NCBI RefSeq assembly: GCF_030581005.1
Contig: NZ_JAUQSX010000016.1
Coordinates: forward strand, 1 to 64,000
Reading direction: 5' to 3'
Source: Hymenobacter mellowenesis
GTDB lineage: Bacteria > Bacteroidota > Bacteroidia > Cytophagales > Hymenobacteraceae
Length of the DNA: 64,000 bases
Made by a program: the position numbers and the translations under genes. Each line of letters starts with the position of its first letter. Within the stretch, counting starts at the first letter, position 1. Under the pieces are notes generated by a model. The model was not told the DNA's origin. It saw only the letters and a program-made list of their open reading frames with translations, and searched no databases. This document shows, one piece after another, positions 50,059-59,139 of this stretch.

Positions 50059-53000
50059 CTACCGCGCCACCCGCAGCCGCCCCCCGGCCGAATGGGCCCC
50101 AAACTCGGGCGCGTACAGGCACTGCGCCTGGCTAAGGCCGCCCGAAAAGTCGCCGGCCTGACTGGCCCGCAAGCGGTATTCGAAGACGTGGGTACCGCGC
50201 GGCATTTCGCTTAGGAAGAAGTTGGTGGCGGCGTCGCGCGGGCTTTCATAGTAGCCCAGGCCGTTCTGGTAGCGGTAGCCGCTGGTCTGGCCGATGGGCT
50301 CCAGGCCGGCTGCGCGCTGGTCTTTGAGGTGCACGTATTCGAGGGCGCGGTCGGTGCGGAGCACGAGGCGCACCACCAGCGCATCGCCGATTTTCAGGGG
50401 CGACGTGGGCGTGAGCTTTTCCAGCACCGGGCCACCGGCCGTGCGGGTTTCGCGGTAGAACTCGCGCTCCAGGCTGAGCGGCGTGGCGGCAGCCGTCACC
50501 TTGTCGAGGTCTTCGAAATACTGCCAGTAGAGCGCGCCCCAGGCCACGCCCGCGTCGGGCTTCGTCACCGTCACTTTGCCTTGGACCGGCTGCACCTCAG
50601 CGGCGGGCCAACTGGTTTTGAAGTAGCCGGTGCCGGCTTGCGCGGCTTCGGGCTTGATGGGCTGCCCGCCCACAGTGATTTGCAGGGGCTGGGCGGGCAT
50701 CAGCCAGTCGGAGCCGCGCAGCAGCAGGGCATAGCAGGCATCGGCGGTGGCGCGGGTGCTTTCCCAACTGTGCGTCTGCTTCTGCTTGAGCAGCCAGAGC
50801 TTCATCTCGTCCACCGACTTTTGGTCGTTTTTGACTTCATCGAAGGCTTCGATGAGGGTAGCCTGGGTTTCGGTGGGGGCTTCGCGCCAGTAGTAGCCGC
50901 CGCGTACTTCCTTCCAGTACATGCCCAATTCGGGCGAGTGCAGGGCGTTTTCGGAGAGGCCGCGCAGAATTTCGGCGGCGGGCGCGGCTTGCTTTTGGCG
51001 GTTCAGCGCCAGGGCAATCTGGGCTTGCAGGTAGCGCGTTTGGGCGGGCCAGTACTTGGCCGCTTGCTCGCGGTAGTAAGCGAAGGCCGCTTTAGCGGCG
51101 GGCGTTTCGGGCAGCAGGGGCCAGAAGCTACGGGCGTAGAGGGCCTGAATCTGCTCGTCGCCGAGGTGGTTGTCGGCCAGCTTCACGCCTTTCTGCCGGC
51201 GCAGCTCAGCGTAGTCGCGGGCCAGACCAGCTTCGAGGTAGCCCACGGCACTGGCCAGGATATCGCCCGCGCGGGCGTCCTGGCTGGCATCAAAGGCACC
51301 CAGCTTTTTCAGCTTGCCGAAGCCGGCCACGATGAGCTGGGTGATGTACCGGTCGTCGGGCATGCGCTCAAACCACGGGAAGGCCCCGCTGGGCAGCTGC
51401 ATCTTTTGCAGCTTGAGCAGGGCGCGGCTGGTTTCGCCGGCCAAGCGGGTTTCATCGAACAGCTCGGTGAGGCGGGCCAGTCGCTCAGTTTCGCCCTGGG
51501 CGTCGCGTACCCACGGCGTTTCCTGCAGCAGCAGGTTTTTCAGCTCCTGGTTCTGGGCCAGCTTGCTGCTGAGGGCGTTTTTCTGGGCGGCGGTGCCGCT
51601 TTGCGCCTGGCGCTTCCACTCGGCCAGCACGGTTTTGAAGCGCGGGTTGGCTTTGAGAATCTGGGCGGCCAGCAGGTTGGCGTAGAGGCGGCTGAAGGTT
51701 TGCTCGGAGCACTCGTAGGGGTACTCCATCAGGTAGGGCAAGCTCTGCACGGCGTACCAAGCGGGGTTGGCCGTCATTTCCAGCGTTAGGCTGTAGTTGC
51801 GCCGCGTGGGGCTGCTGGTACTCGTGAGCTTGCTCAGCTCAAACGTGCGCGTGCCGGGCCCCACGATGGGCAGCGGCAGGCTCTCGGTGAGCAGAATGCG
51901 GTTGGGGAGAACGGGGAGAGTGTTTTCCTCGCCGTCGGAGTAGCTAGTTGTTGGTTGTTGGTTGTCAGTTGTCAGACCTTTCTTCTTTTTGCCTTTCTTC
52001 GTGTCACCTGCGCTAACAACTGACAACGAAGAACTAACAACGACCCGATACGTCACCGCGGCCGGCGCGAAGTCATTCGGAATACTGATTTCCCAGCCCA
52101 GCGCGGCGCTTTGGTGCGCAGCGGCCGATACAGACTGTTGCGCCGGGCCCTTCAGCAGCTGGCTGGTGAGGTCCTGGCCGGTGGCGGCGTCGAGCAGAAA
52201 GAGTTGGGCGGTGCCGCTGGTGGCGTGGTCGGTCAGGTTCGAGAACTTGGCGGGGAAGGTGAAGGTGTCGCCCTGCCGCAGGAAGCGCGGCGCGTTGGGC
52301 GTAATCTGGATTTCCTTTTGGGTGACGAGCTGGCGGGCCAGCTGGCCGCTGTGCAGGTTCTGGTCGTGGGCCAGGGCCAGCAGCTGCCAGCGCGTCACGG
52401 CCTCGGGCATCTGAAATTCGAGTACCACGTCGCCGTTCTTGTCGGTGTGCAGAGCAGGCATCCAGAAGGCCGTTTCGCGGAAATCGGTGCGGGTGGGCAC
52501 GGCAGTGAGGTCGGGCTTATTTACTTGGCTAACAAGACCTGCTTCAGACTCTTGATTCATATTAATATAGCCCGAGCCCTGGCTTCTTACTGATTTGTCA
52601 GACATTGCTGCCGAGGCCATTGGTGCTGGGGCCGCCATCATCATATCTGCATCCATTCTCATGACTGCGTTTCCGCGCACTGTCACTCGGCTCACCGATT
52701 TTTCTTTTAGTTCTTCCTGGTCAGGCACTTCTTCCGCATAGCTGTCCCATATTTTCAGCATGGGATAACGAACCGGCGTATCAAATTCCATCACTCCGTC
52801 TCCAAACAGTCGGTCCGAATTCACCTCCTCAAAATTCCCCTGCCACCCAAACCGCGCTGGATAATACGCCTGGCCCAAATCCAGTCCCATAAAGCTGTGG
52901 GACCGGAATAAGTCCAAGCTTTGGTCATACAGCGTGGCCAGCAGCTCGGCATCGGCCGCTTTGCCGTTGGCCTGATGGATGCTCACGCGCCAGGTTTCCT

Positions 53001-56000
53001 TCTGCCCCGGTTGCAGCTTGTCGCGGAAGGTGGCAATGCTGAGTTGCAACGGCTGGGGCTTCTCGGCCACCTGCACGGTGGCATCGTGGCGGTAGAGGCG
53101 ACCGTCGCGTACTTGCAGCGTGTGGATGTAGAGCGGGCCCACGGCCGCTATCGGGCCGCTTTCGATGCTCAGGCGGCGCTGCTCGTTGGCGCGCAGCGTC
53201 AGCCATTCGGAGCGCAGCAGCTGGCCTTCGCGCTCCACTTCCAGCAGGATGCGGGCGTCGGTTTCGCTGCTACCCAGCAGCAGGGTGGCTGGCTGGCCGG
53301 GCGCCACGGTATCAGCTGGTTCTACAAACCAATCGGGCGTAGCGAAGGGTATGGTGGCCGCCTGCGAATCGTAGAGCGTGAAATCGTGCCGGGCCGTGTC
53401 GGTTTCGGCCGTGAAGGCTTCGAGGCGGTAGCGGCCGGTGGGCAGGGCGGCCAGCGCGGCTTGTAGGTCGAGCACCGGGCTGGCTTTGGTGTCAAAGGTC
53501 AGCGTTTTCACCAGCTCGGCGGGGGCCTCGTTGTCCTCGGTTTCGGGAGCCGGGCCGGGCACGCCGGGCGGGTTGGGGCGGTAGCGGCGGGCCAGCAGGC
53601 GCAGAGTGCCGGTGGCGGGCAGCGGCTCGCCGGTGGCGTTAGTGCTCAGCAAGCGGAAGATGGGTAGGTGCTGCTTGTCGGCCAGCTCGGGGCCGGTGAG
53701 CTGCAGGCTAAGCGGGTTGCGGCCGATGGACACGCTGCGGGTACCGGTGCGGGTTTCGCCGGCCGCGTCGGTCACGTCGGCCGTGATTTCGAACATGTAG
53801 CCGGGTTCCCAGCGGCGGCCGGTAGGCTTGGGCACCAACGGCGGCGTGAAGGTGATGCTGAACCGACCCTCAGCGTCGGTGGTGGCGGTGCCGTGGGCAA
53901 TTTCCTGGCCGCCGCGGTTGGCGCCGGGCAGGTAGCGCCCGCGCCCACCGTAGCCGTAAAACAACGGGAACAGCTCGCGGCGCGTCACGCGGTAGCTCAC
54001 CGCGGCGCCATCGGTGGCCTGCCCGGCGTAGGCCCGCGCCCGCCCGCCAATGGTGAGCGGCTGGCCCAGCGTCGGCCGGCCGGGCACTGAGTCGAGCGTT
54101 ACCAAGAAGGTGGGCCGCTTGTAGTCTTCCACCGCGAAGCTGAGGCTGCCGTGGTCGGTGCGCAGCTGCATTTCGCCGTTCAGCAGGCCCGTGGGCAGCA
54201 CCAGCGAGCCATTGAAGGAGCCAAAATCGGAAGTGGCGAAGGGCAGCGTTTGTACGGTCTGGCCGTTCACATCTATCAACTGCACGCTCACGGTTTCTTT
54301 TTTGAGCAGGCTGGCCTTGCCGCGCCGGCTTTCAGTGAGAATGCCTTTGAAATAAACTGTCTGGCCTGGCCGATAAATGGCCCGGTCGGTGAAGAGGAAG
54401 GTGTGGCGCTGGGCCTGGTCGGGTCGGCTGAGTTGGTAGTAGCCGTTGATGTTGGTCAGCTTTAGCGTATCGCGTCCACGCCAGATACGCACGGTGCTGA
54501 TGCGGCTGCTGTAGTCAAGCGGGTCGGCCGTCGAGTTCTCCGGATTAAGTAAGGCTGTTTCGCCCGTGGCATTTGTCTGAGTAGCAGCGCCTACTTTGGT
54601 CACCGACTTATTGGTTTTCCGGTCGTAATACTGGTAAGTGGCCTGCGCCTGCACCCCGGCCAAGGGTTGCCCACTCTGACGTTGCAACACCAGCAGCTGA
54701 GCAGCTCCTGTAGCACCATCCCGCCGGTTTACCGCGCTCAGCTCGCTCGCCCCCACAAAGCCATAGCTGCTCACCGCACCGGCCCGCGCCTCCGTGGGCT
54801 TCGTGGCTTGGTTGCTGATGATGACCAAATAGTACCCGACAGGCAGCGCCGCGCCCGCCACCGGAAATTTCAACTCCCTATAGTCCTGCGGGTGCGCGGG
54901 CACGGGCACCGCCCAGGTAGCGGCCGGCGCGGCCCGCAAGGCGCGGGCATAGCGTTGCGCTACGGTGCGGTTTTTCTCGTCGTATTGCTTCGATTTCTCC
55001 CACTCTTTCAACGAAATGCGGTAGGCCCAGGCGTGCAGCCCGGTCACGTTGCGGGCCTTCAGGTCCAGCCGCCAGGGTTCGTTGGGAACGACGATTTCGG
55101 ACGCTTCAAAGGCCACTTCCGGCTCTTCAATTTCCTCCCGCACCAATCGCGCCCGCGCTGCGCCGCGCGACTTTGGAAACCGCGCCTCGGCTTTTTTGAC
55201 CCAATCCAGCGCGGCCACGTTACCACTCTCATTAGGCCGGCTGGTACGGATGGTTTCGGCCAAATCAACCATGAACTCCGTGCTGATTGGCAGGTCTTTG
55301 TAAGCCTCTATCATCCGCAGCAGCGCCGGCTCGTACTGGTCGTCCAGGGCGCCGTTGTCGGTGATGCTGTGCAGGTAGTCGAGGCGGCTCCGGTCCACGT
55401 CGGCCAGCGCGGCCGGGTTTTGCGCCGCCAGCGGCAGGCGTGCGGCCGTGAGGCGCTGCAACAAGCGCAGCGCATGAAACTGGCCGTTGAGCGAGTCGCC
55501 GGCCGGGGCCGTCAGCTTCAGCGCCGCAAATTCCTGCGCGGTACCAAACAGCTTGGGCTCCGTAAGTTGGAATTGCTGCTCGGGCTTAGTGATGTATAGC
55601 TCCTGATTCTTCAGGCCCTCAATGGCGCGGTGGGCCAGCAGGTCGTAGAGGGTGGGGCGCAGGGCGCGGCCTTCGGCGTCGCCGGCCGTGGCCAGGTCGC
55701 CGAGCTGGGCCAACGTGGTTTGGAGCTGACGCTGGGGCTCGTCTTCCACCGATTGGTAGTAGTGCTGCACAATGGCTGTGCCCAGCCGGCCCATGTCCCA
55801 GGTGGCGAGGCCGGTGCCGCCGTCAGCGATTTTTTGGTCGCCGTCAGCCGTGGGCTGGGCGCCGGCCGTGCGCTGGTAGAGGCGGTAGCGGTTCTGGCTG
55901 AGGTAGTTGGTGTAGAGTTCGGCCAGCAGCGAGTGTAGGATGGGCCGGGCCGGAAAGGTGGCTGTTTTCAAGTCGCTTTCCAGTAAGGCAATGGCCTTTT

Positions 56001-56259
56001 CTTCGGCATCGTCCTCTTTGGCTTGCAGCAGCCGGATTTTGTAGAGCAGCGCCCGCACGTAGGCGGGGTCGTCGCCGGCCTTTTTGGCTTGCTGGTAGAT
56101 GGCCTGCACCAGCGGCGCGGCCGTGGCGGTTTGGTTTTTGGCCAGCAGGGCGTCAATTTTCTTCCAGCGCGCCGCGTAGGGGCCGGTAGGCGGAGGCGAA
56201 GCAGAGTCGGCGCTGAAAAACATGGTCAGGAGCAGGCAGGCAAAGAGGAGGAAACGCAT
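50059..56259 (-). CDS. Bacterial alpha-2-macroglobulin family protein
   Basis: A 2066-residue envelope protein. The start at 56259 gives a signal peptide (MRFLLFACLLLTMFFSADSA); 56283 (MPSCLFRL) is an alternative that would place the Cys of LFAC in a poor lipobox. An N-terminal helical region (~25-300) precedes the macroglobulin domains: an MG2-like IYRPGQTVYFKGI at ~660 and the alpha-2-macroglobulin core FRETAFWMPALHTDKNGDV. The thioester site is CSEQ at 1517-1520 in YPYECSEQTFSRLYANLL, followed by the helical thioester domain and a receptor-binding-like end. Such proteins trap proteases. An in-frame ~33-residue insert (about 1406-1438) is encoded by a palindromic element. No pbpC is adjacent. 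Confidence 0.9.
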   Translation of the reverse strand: MRFLLFACLLLTMFFSADSASPPPTGPYAARWKKIDALLAKNQTATAAPLVQAIYQQAKKAGDDPAYVRALLYKIRLLQAKEDDAEEKAIALLESDLKTATFPARPILHSLLAELYTNYLSQNRYRLYQRTAGAQPTADGDQKIADGGTGLATWDMGRLGTAIVQHYYQSVEDEPQRQLQTTLAQLGDLATAGDAEGRALRPTLYDLLAHRAIEGLKNQELYITKPEQQFQLTEPKLFGTAQEFAALKLTAPAGDSLNGQFHALRLLQRLTAARLPLAAQNPAALADVDRSRLDYLHSITDNGALDDQYEPALLRMIEAYKDLPISTEFMVDLAETIRTSRPNESGNVAALDWVKKAEARFPKSRGAARARLVREEIEEPEVAFEASEIVVPNEPWRLDLKARNVTGLHAWAYRISLKEWEKSKQYDEKNRTVAQRYARALRAAPAATWAVPVPAHPQDYRELKFPVAGAALPVGYYLVIISNQATKPTEARAGAVSSYGFVGASELSAVNRRDGATGAAQLLVLQRQSGQPLAGVQAQATYQYYDRKTNKSVTKVGAATQTNATGETALLNPENSTADPLDYSSRISTVRIWRGRDTLKLTNINGYYQLSRPDQAQRHTFLFTDRAIYRPGQTVYFKGILTESRRGKASLLKKETVSVQLIDVNGQTVQTLPFATSDFGSFNGSLVLPTGLLNGEMQLRTDHGSLSFAVEDYKRPTFLVTLDSVPGRPTLGQPLTIGGRARAYAGQATDGAAVSYRVTRRELFPLFYGYGGRGRYLPGANRGGQEIAHGTATTDAEGRFSITFTPPLVPKPTGRRWEPGYMFEITADVTDAAGETRTGTRSVSIGRNPLSLQLTGPELADKQHLPIFRLLSTNATGEPLPATGTLRLLARRYRPNPPGVPGPAPETEDNEAPAELVKTLTFDTKASPVLDLQAALAALPTGRYRLEAFTAETDTARHDFTLYDSQAATIPFATPDWFVEPADTVAPGQPATLLLGSSETDARILLEVEREGQLLRSEWLTLRANEQRRLSIESGPIAAVGPLYIHTLQVRDGRLYRHDATVQVAEKPQPLQLSIATFRDKLQPGQKETWRVSIHQANGKAADAELLATLYDQSLDLFRSHSFMGLDLGQAYYPARFGWQGNFEEVNSDRLFGDGVMEFDTPVRYPMLKIWDSYAEEVPDQEELKEKSVSRVTVRGNAVMRMDADMMMAAPAPMASAAMSDKSVRSQGSGYINMNQESEAGLVSQVNKPDLTAVPTRTDFRETAFWMPALHTDKNGDVVLEFQMPEAVTRWQLLALAHDQNLHSGQLARQLVTQKEIQITPNAPRFLRQGDTFTFPAKFSNLTDHATSGTAQLFLLDAATGQDLTSQLLKGPAQQSVSAAAHQSAALGWEISIPNDFAPAAVTYRVVVSSSLSVVSAGDTKKGKKKKGLTTDNQQPTTSYSDGEENTLPVLPNRILLTESLPLPIVGPGTRTFELSKLTSTSSPTRRNYSLTLEMTANPAWYAVQSLPYLMEYPYECSEQTFSRLYANLLAAQILKANPRFKTVLAEWKRQAQSGTAAQKNALSSKLAQNQELKNLLLQETPWVRDAQGETERLARLTELFDETRLAGETSRALLKLQKMQLPSGAFPWFERMPDDRYITQLIVAGFGKLKKLGAFDASQDARAGDILASAVGYLEAGLARDYAELRRQKGVKLADNHLGDEQIQALYARSFWPLLPETPAAKAAFAYYREQAAKYWPAQTRYLQAQIALALNRQKQAAPAAEILRGLSENALHSPELGMYWKEVRGGYYWREAPTETQATLIEAFDEVKNDQKSVDEMKLWLLKQKQTHSWESTRATADACYALLLRGSDWLMPAQPLQITVGGQPIKPEAAQAGTGYFKTSWPAAEVQPVQGKVTVTKPDAGVAWGALYWQYFEDLDKVTAAATPLSLEREFYRETRTAGGPVLEKLTPTSPLKIGDALVVRLVLRTDRALEYVHLKDQRAAGLEPIGQTSGYRYQNGLGYYESPRDAATNFFLSEMPRGTHVFEYRLRASQAGDFSGGLSQAQCLYAPEFGAHSAGGRLRVAR
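51945..52041. repeat. Palindromic repeat element inserted in frame in the macroglobulin gene
   Basis: The left arm ggttgttggttgtcagttgt (from 51952) and the right arm acaactgacaacgaagaact (52016-52035) are imperfect inverted complements, about 29 bases each. Between them lies a T/C-rich centre. It is AT-richer than all surrounding codons and encodes SSLSVVSAGDTKKGKKKKG then LTTDNQQPTTS. That low-complexity insert falls just before the conserved YSDGEEN segment of the family. Confidence 0.75.
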
Positions 56260-56397
56260 AAGCCGGAACAAGCACGAAGGCATGGTTGAGGTTATAAAGA
56301 TGCCCCAAGTGGTTTTATTGCACACGCAGCATAATAGTGGCCCGGCTGGCCGAAGCACTCCGCCGTTTCGCGCCCCATGATGGTTCGCAAACTTCTG

Positions 56398-56405
56398 TAG
56401 ATTTG
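56398..56405 (+). promoter_or_regulatory. Promoter -7 box of the PorT-like gene
   Basis: TAGATTTG is an exact consensus match, 56 bases before the ATG at 56462. Confidence 0.6.
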
Positions 56406-56461
56406 CTTCGGCTGAGCGCCACAGCCAGCCGTGTTTCTACCCAACCCCAACCATTTTGGTT

Positions 56462-57274
56462 ATGCTGAAAACGCTACTTTTTTCCGGTCTTCTGCTCGCG
56501 GGGCTGGTTTCGCGCGCGCAGGCGCAAGCGCAAGTCACGTTCGGCCCGCGCGTGGGTGCCAACCTGGCCACGGCCACGTTCAACACCCTGGAAACGACCG
56601 TCGCCCCGGGCACTTCCTACAACTATAGCAAGTCGTCCATCGTCGCCCCGCAAATTGGCCTGGTGCTCAACATGCAGTGGGATAAATGGGCCTTTCAGCC
56701 GGCCCTCTTGTTTTCGCAGCAGGGCGTGAAGCAGCAAGCCAGCGTCACGGCCGACTTTTTCGGCATCCAGCTGCGCGAGGATATAACGGCCACCTGCCGC
56801 GTCAACTACTTGGTGCTGCCGCTCAACGTGGTGTACACGCCGGGCGGCGACCACGGCCTCCAGTTCTTCGCGGGGCCGTATCTGGCGGTCGGGGTGGGCG
56901 GCAAAGCCAACTATACCATTAGCGTCAGCGGCTCCAGCCCCGGCCAGCCCGGCACCACGTTCAACGAATCGGAAAGCTCTTCCGTGGGCTTCGCCTTCGG
57001 CAATGAGTTTCCTGATTTCATGACCTCCACGGGCGGCGGCAGCGGCGGCACCGGCCTGGGCAGCAGCGAGGCCAGCGCCATGGCGCGCCGCTTCGATGCG
57101 GGCGTGGCGGCCGGCGTGGGCTACCGCGTGGGCCCTGTGCAGGCCCAGCTGGGCTACAGCTTTGGCCTGCTGAACGTTAACCCCGACTACCCGGCCAGCT
57201 ACCAGATGCCCAACCAAGCCGGCACGCTTCGCAGCCTGCAGCTCACGGCCACTTACTTTTTATCCGGCAAATAG
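56462..57274 (+). CDS. PorT-like outer membrane beta-barrel protein
   Basis: A 270-residue protein with a signal peptide (MLKTLLFSGLLLAGLVSRAQAQ). The barrel pattern TFGPRVGANLATA, WAFQPALLFSQQGVKQ, VNYLVLPLNVVYT and LQFFAGPYLAVGVGG is that of the outer-membrane beta-barrel PF13568 (PorT-like) family. A ~60-residue Gly/Ser-rich loop (SGSSPGQPGTT, STGGGSGGTGLG) is longer than usual. The function is unknown. The stop codon is 11 bases from the convergent DinB-like gene. Confidence 0.82.
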   Translation: MLKTLLFSGLLLAGLVSRAQAQAQVTFGPRVGANLATATFNTLETTVAPGTSYNYSKSSIVAPQIGLVLNMQWDKWAFQPALLFSQQGVKQQASVTADFFGIQLREDITATCRVNYLVLPLNVVYTPGGDHGLQFFAGPYLAVGVGGKANYTISVSGSSPGQPGTTFNESESSSVGFAFGNEFPDFMTSTGGGSGGTGLGSSEASAMARRFDAGVAAGVGYRVGPVQAQLGYSFGLLNVNPDYPASYQMPNQAGTLRSLQLTATYFLSGK

Positions 57275-57284
57275 CGCCCTGGCG

Positions 57285-57884
57285 CTACGCCGCCGAAGCG
57301 CTGGCCCCCACCACACCATTGCCTTGCAGCACGGCTTCGGCCTGGGCCACGTGCCGCTGGATGTGCACCACCATGAACTCCAGCTGGTCGGTGAGGCGAA
57401 ACAGCAGGAGCGGAAAAATAGCGTTGGGGATTCGCACGGCGTTGGCGTTTACCTGGCGGGCCAGCAGCACGAGGCGCAAAAGCTCGTCAATCTGGCGGCT
57501 GAAAACCTCGGCCACGGTGCGCGGCAGCCGGGTGCCGGTGGGGGCGTAGCGCTGGGGCGAGGTGTAGGCTTTCACGCTCACCGGCGCCCGCATGGCCTCA
57601 ATAAACCGGCGGCCAATGTAGCCCTGCTTCACAAACGGCGCGGGCTTCGAGCCCCGGGCCTGGGCCTTGGCAATGCGGGCCGCAATGCTGGGCAAGTAGT
57701 AGCCGCCCACAATGTTGAGGTGCTCGAGGCACTGGCCGGCGCTCCAGCGGCTGGGGCTGGGGCGGCGGTTGAGTTCCTCGGCGCTCAGGGGGCGAAAACG
57801 CTGCTGCGCCACCACGCGCAGAACGAGCAGGTCGTTGGTTATTTGGTCAAAAAAATCAGCGGTGGCGCGAACGGCAGCAGGCAT
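57285..57884 (-). CDS. DinB-like four-helix protein
   Basis: A 199-residue cytosolic protein. The start at 57884 (MPAAVRATADFFDQI) fits the DinB family N-terminus better than the upstream codon at 57917. The landmark RPSPSRWSAGQCLEHLNIVGGYYLP, containing the first His of the usual metal-binding triad, and VVHIQRHVAQAEAV near the C-terminus, containing the other His pair, mark the DinB_2 fold. Related enzymes include metal-dependent hydrolases and thiol transferases such as bacillithiol S-transferases; which applies here is not clear. The gene converges with the PorT-like gene and diverges from the gene at 58001. Confidence 0.85.
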   Translation of the reverse strand: MPAAVRATADFFDQITNDLLVLRVVAQQRFRPLSAEELNRRPSPSRWSAGQCLEHLNIVGGYYLPSIAARIAKAQARGSKPAPFVKQGYIGRRFIEAMRAPVSVKAYTSPQRYAPTGTRLPRTVAEVFSRQIDELLRLVLLARQVNANAVRIPNAIFPLLLFRLTDQLEFMVVHIQRHVAQAEAVLQGNGVVGASASAA

Positions 57885-58000
57885 GGGCGCAGGGACTAAC
57901 GAACCGTAAACATACAATTTAGCAACCGATTCCGCCTACTCGTCGGCATAATACCTCCGCCGTAGGGAGGCAATTGGCCGGCGTTCGGTATCTTGGCTGC

Positions 58001-58978
58001 ATGGGAAAACACCGTTTTTTAATTCAGAGTGCCTTTGTGGCATTATTGGCCGCTCCGCTGGCCGGCGCCCGGGCCCAGGCCGTGCCCAATCCTGGCGAGC
58101 GGGTGGAAAGCCTCGTCACTTTCGGCGCGCAGTCGGACAAGCAGTGGGGCGACGACGATTTCAGCCAGACCTTCTTCTTTCTCATCCCTGAAAACCAGCG
58201 CACCCCCGTCTACATCCGCGTGTGGGACCCCGACTGCGGCGGCCAGAACGACGACCTGAAAGGCGCTGCCAACACCACCACGTCGTTCAGCCTCTACGGC
58301 GGCCCCAGCACCTTCAGCGGCCCCCAGGCGCGCGACCCGCGCCCCACCAACCCCAACCCCACCGGCCGCCTGCTCAAAAGCCAGACCTTTGGCAACGACG
58401 CCAAATACGATGGCAAGTGGTACACCTTTGGCCCGCTCAACCCCTTGGAGGGCGAACAGGTCGACGAATTCAAAGGCCGTGTCTTTAAGCTGGTGGCCCG
58501 CGGCCTCACCGGCAACGACGGCAACCTGTACCGCTACTTTTTCAGCACCAGCCCCACGGCGAATGTGTCGGTGGAGGGAGGCAACGCTTTTACTTACGAG
58601 TACTGCTTCCGGCTGCCGGCCACGGCCAGCAAAACCACGGTCCACCTCTACCCTTTCGTGAACGACAAGGTGGTGAGCATCAAGCAAAGCAACTTTGACG
58701 TGGACAACGCGGCCACGCTCAACGTGTTCAGCATCGCCAAAAACGGCCAGCCCGGCGCCATGAGCGGCGACGGCGAATGGACCAGCAGCACCCTGCCCAT
58801 TGCCGACAAAGAGCACGGCCTCAGCCTCGATTTCCGCCTCACCTCCACCAAGCCCGCCCCCAACGACATGGTGATGTACGTGACCGACCAATACGATACG
58901 GCCCTCCCTTTCTTCGCCATCCCGCTCGGCGGGCAGCCTCGCTATCAATACGATATCAAGGTAAAGGTGCATCGGTAA
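58001..58978 (+). CDS. Secreted protein of unknown function
   Basis: A 325-residue protein. The ATG at 58001 starts a signal peptide (MGKHRFLIQSAFVALLAAPLAGARAQ). The mature part is beta-rich: TFFFLIPENQRTPVYIRVWD, FSLYGGPSTFSG, YTFGPLNPLEGEQVD, YRYFFSTSP, YEYCFRLP. It has no repeat or sorting signal. I do not recognise the family. The Asp/Asn-rich WDPDCGGQNDD segment could bind calcium, as a guess. A box TATCTTGG lies four bases before the start codon, one base off the -7 consensus, hinting at a leaderless transcript. A hairpin repeat follows the stop codon. Confidence 0.6.
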   Translation: MGKHRFLIQSAFVALLAAPLAGARAQAVPNPGERVESLVTFGAQSDKQWGDDDFSQTFFFLIPENQRTPVYIRVWDPDCGGQNDDLKGAANTTTSFSLYGGPSTFSGPQARDPRPTNPNPTGRLLKSQTFGNDAKYDGKWYTFGPLNPLEGEQVDEFKGRVFKLVARGLTGNDGNLYRYFFSTSPTANVSVEGGNAFTYEYCFRLPATASKTTVHLYPFVNDKVVSIKQSNFDVDNAATLNVFSIAKNGQPGAMSGDGEWTSSTLPIADKEHGLSLDFRLTSTKPAPNDMVMYVTDQYDTALPFFAIPLGGQPRYQYDIKVKVHR

Positions 58979-59000
58979 AAGGTTGCCGTAGCGGCCTAAA

Positions 59001-59118
59001 CAGAACGTCATGCCGAGCGTAGCCGAGGCATCTCGCGTGCAGCAGTAATCAAAATCTTTGACCGATTGAGTTACTACCACACGCGAGATGCTTCGGCTAC
59101 GCTCAGCATGACGTTCTG
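59001..59118. repeat. REP/MITE-like inverted-repeat hairpin, copy 3
   Basis: Arms cagaacgtcatgccgagcgt and acgctcagcatgacgttctg pair apart from one mismatch, followed by agccgaggcatctcgcgtg with its partner cacgcgagatgcttcggct. The inner word gagatg/catctc is kept, but the outer stem core differs from copies 1, 2 and 4. Confidence 0.9.
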
Positions 59119-59139
59119 TTTTTCAGGCATTCACCGCCC

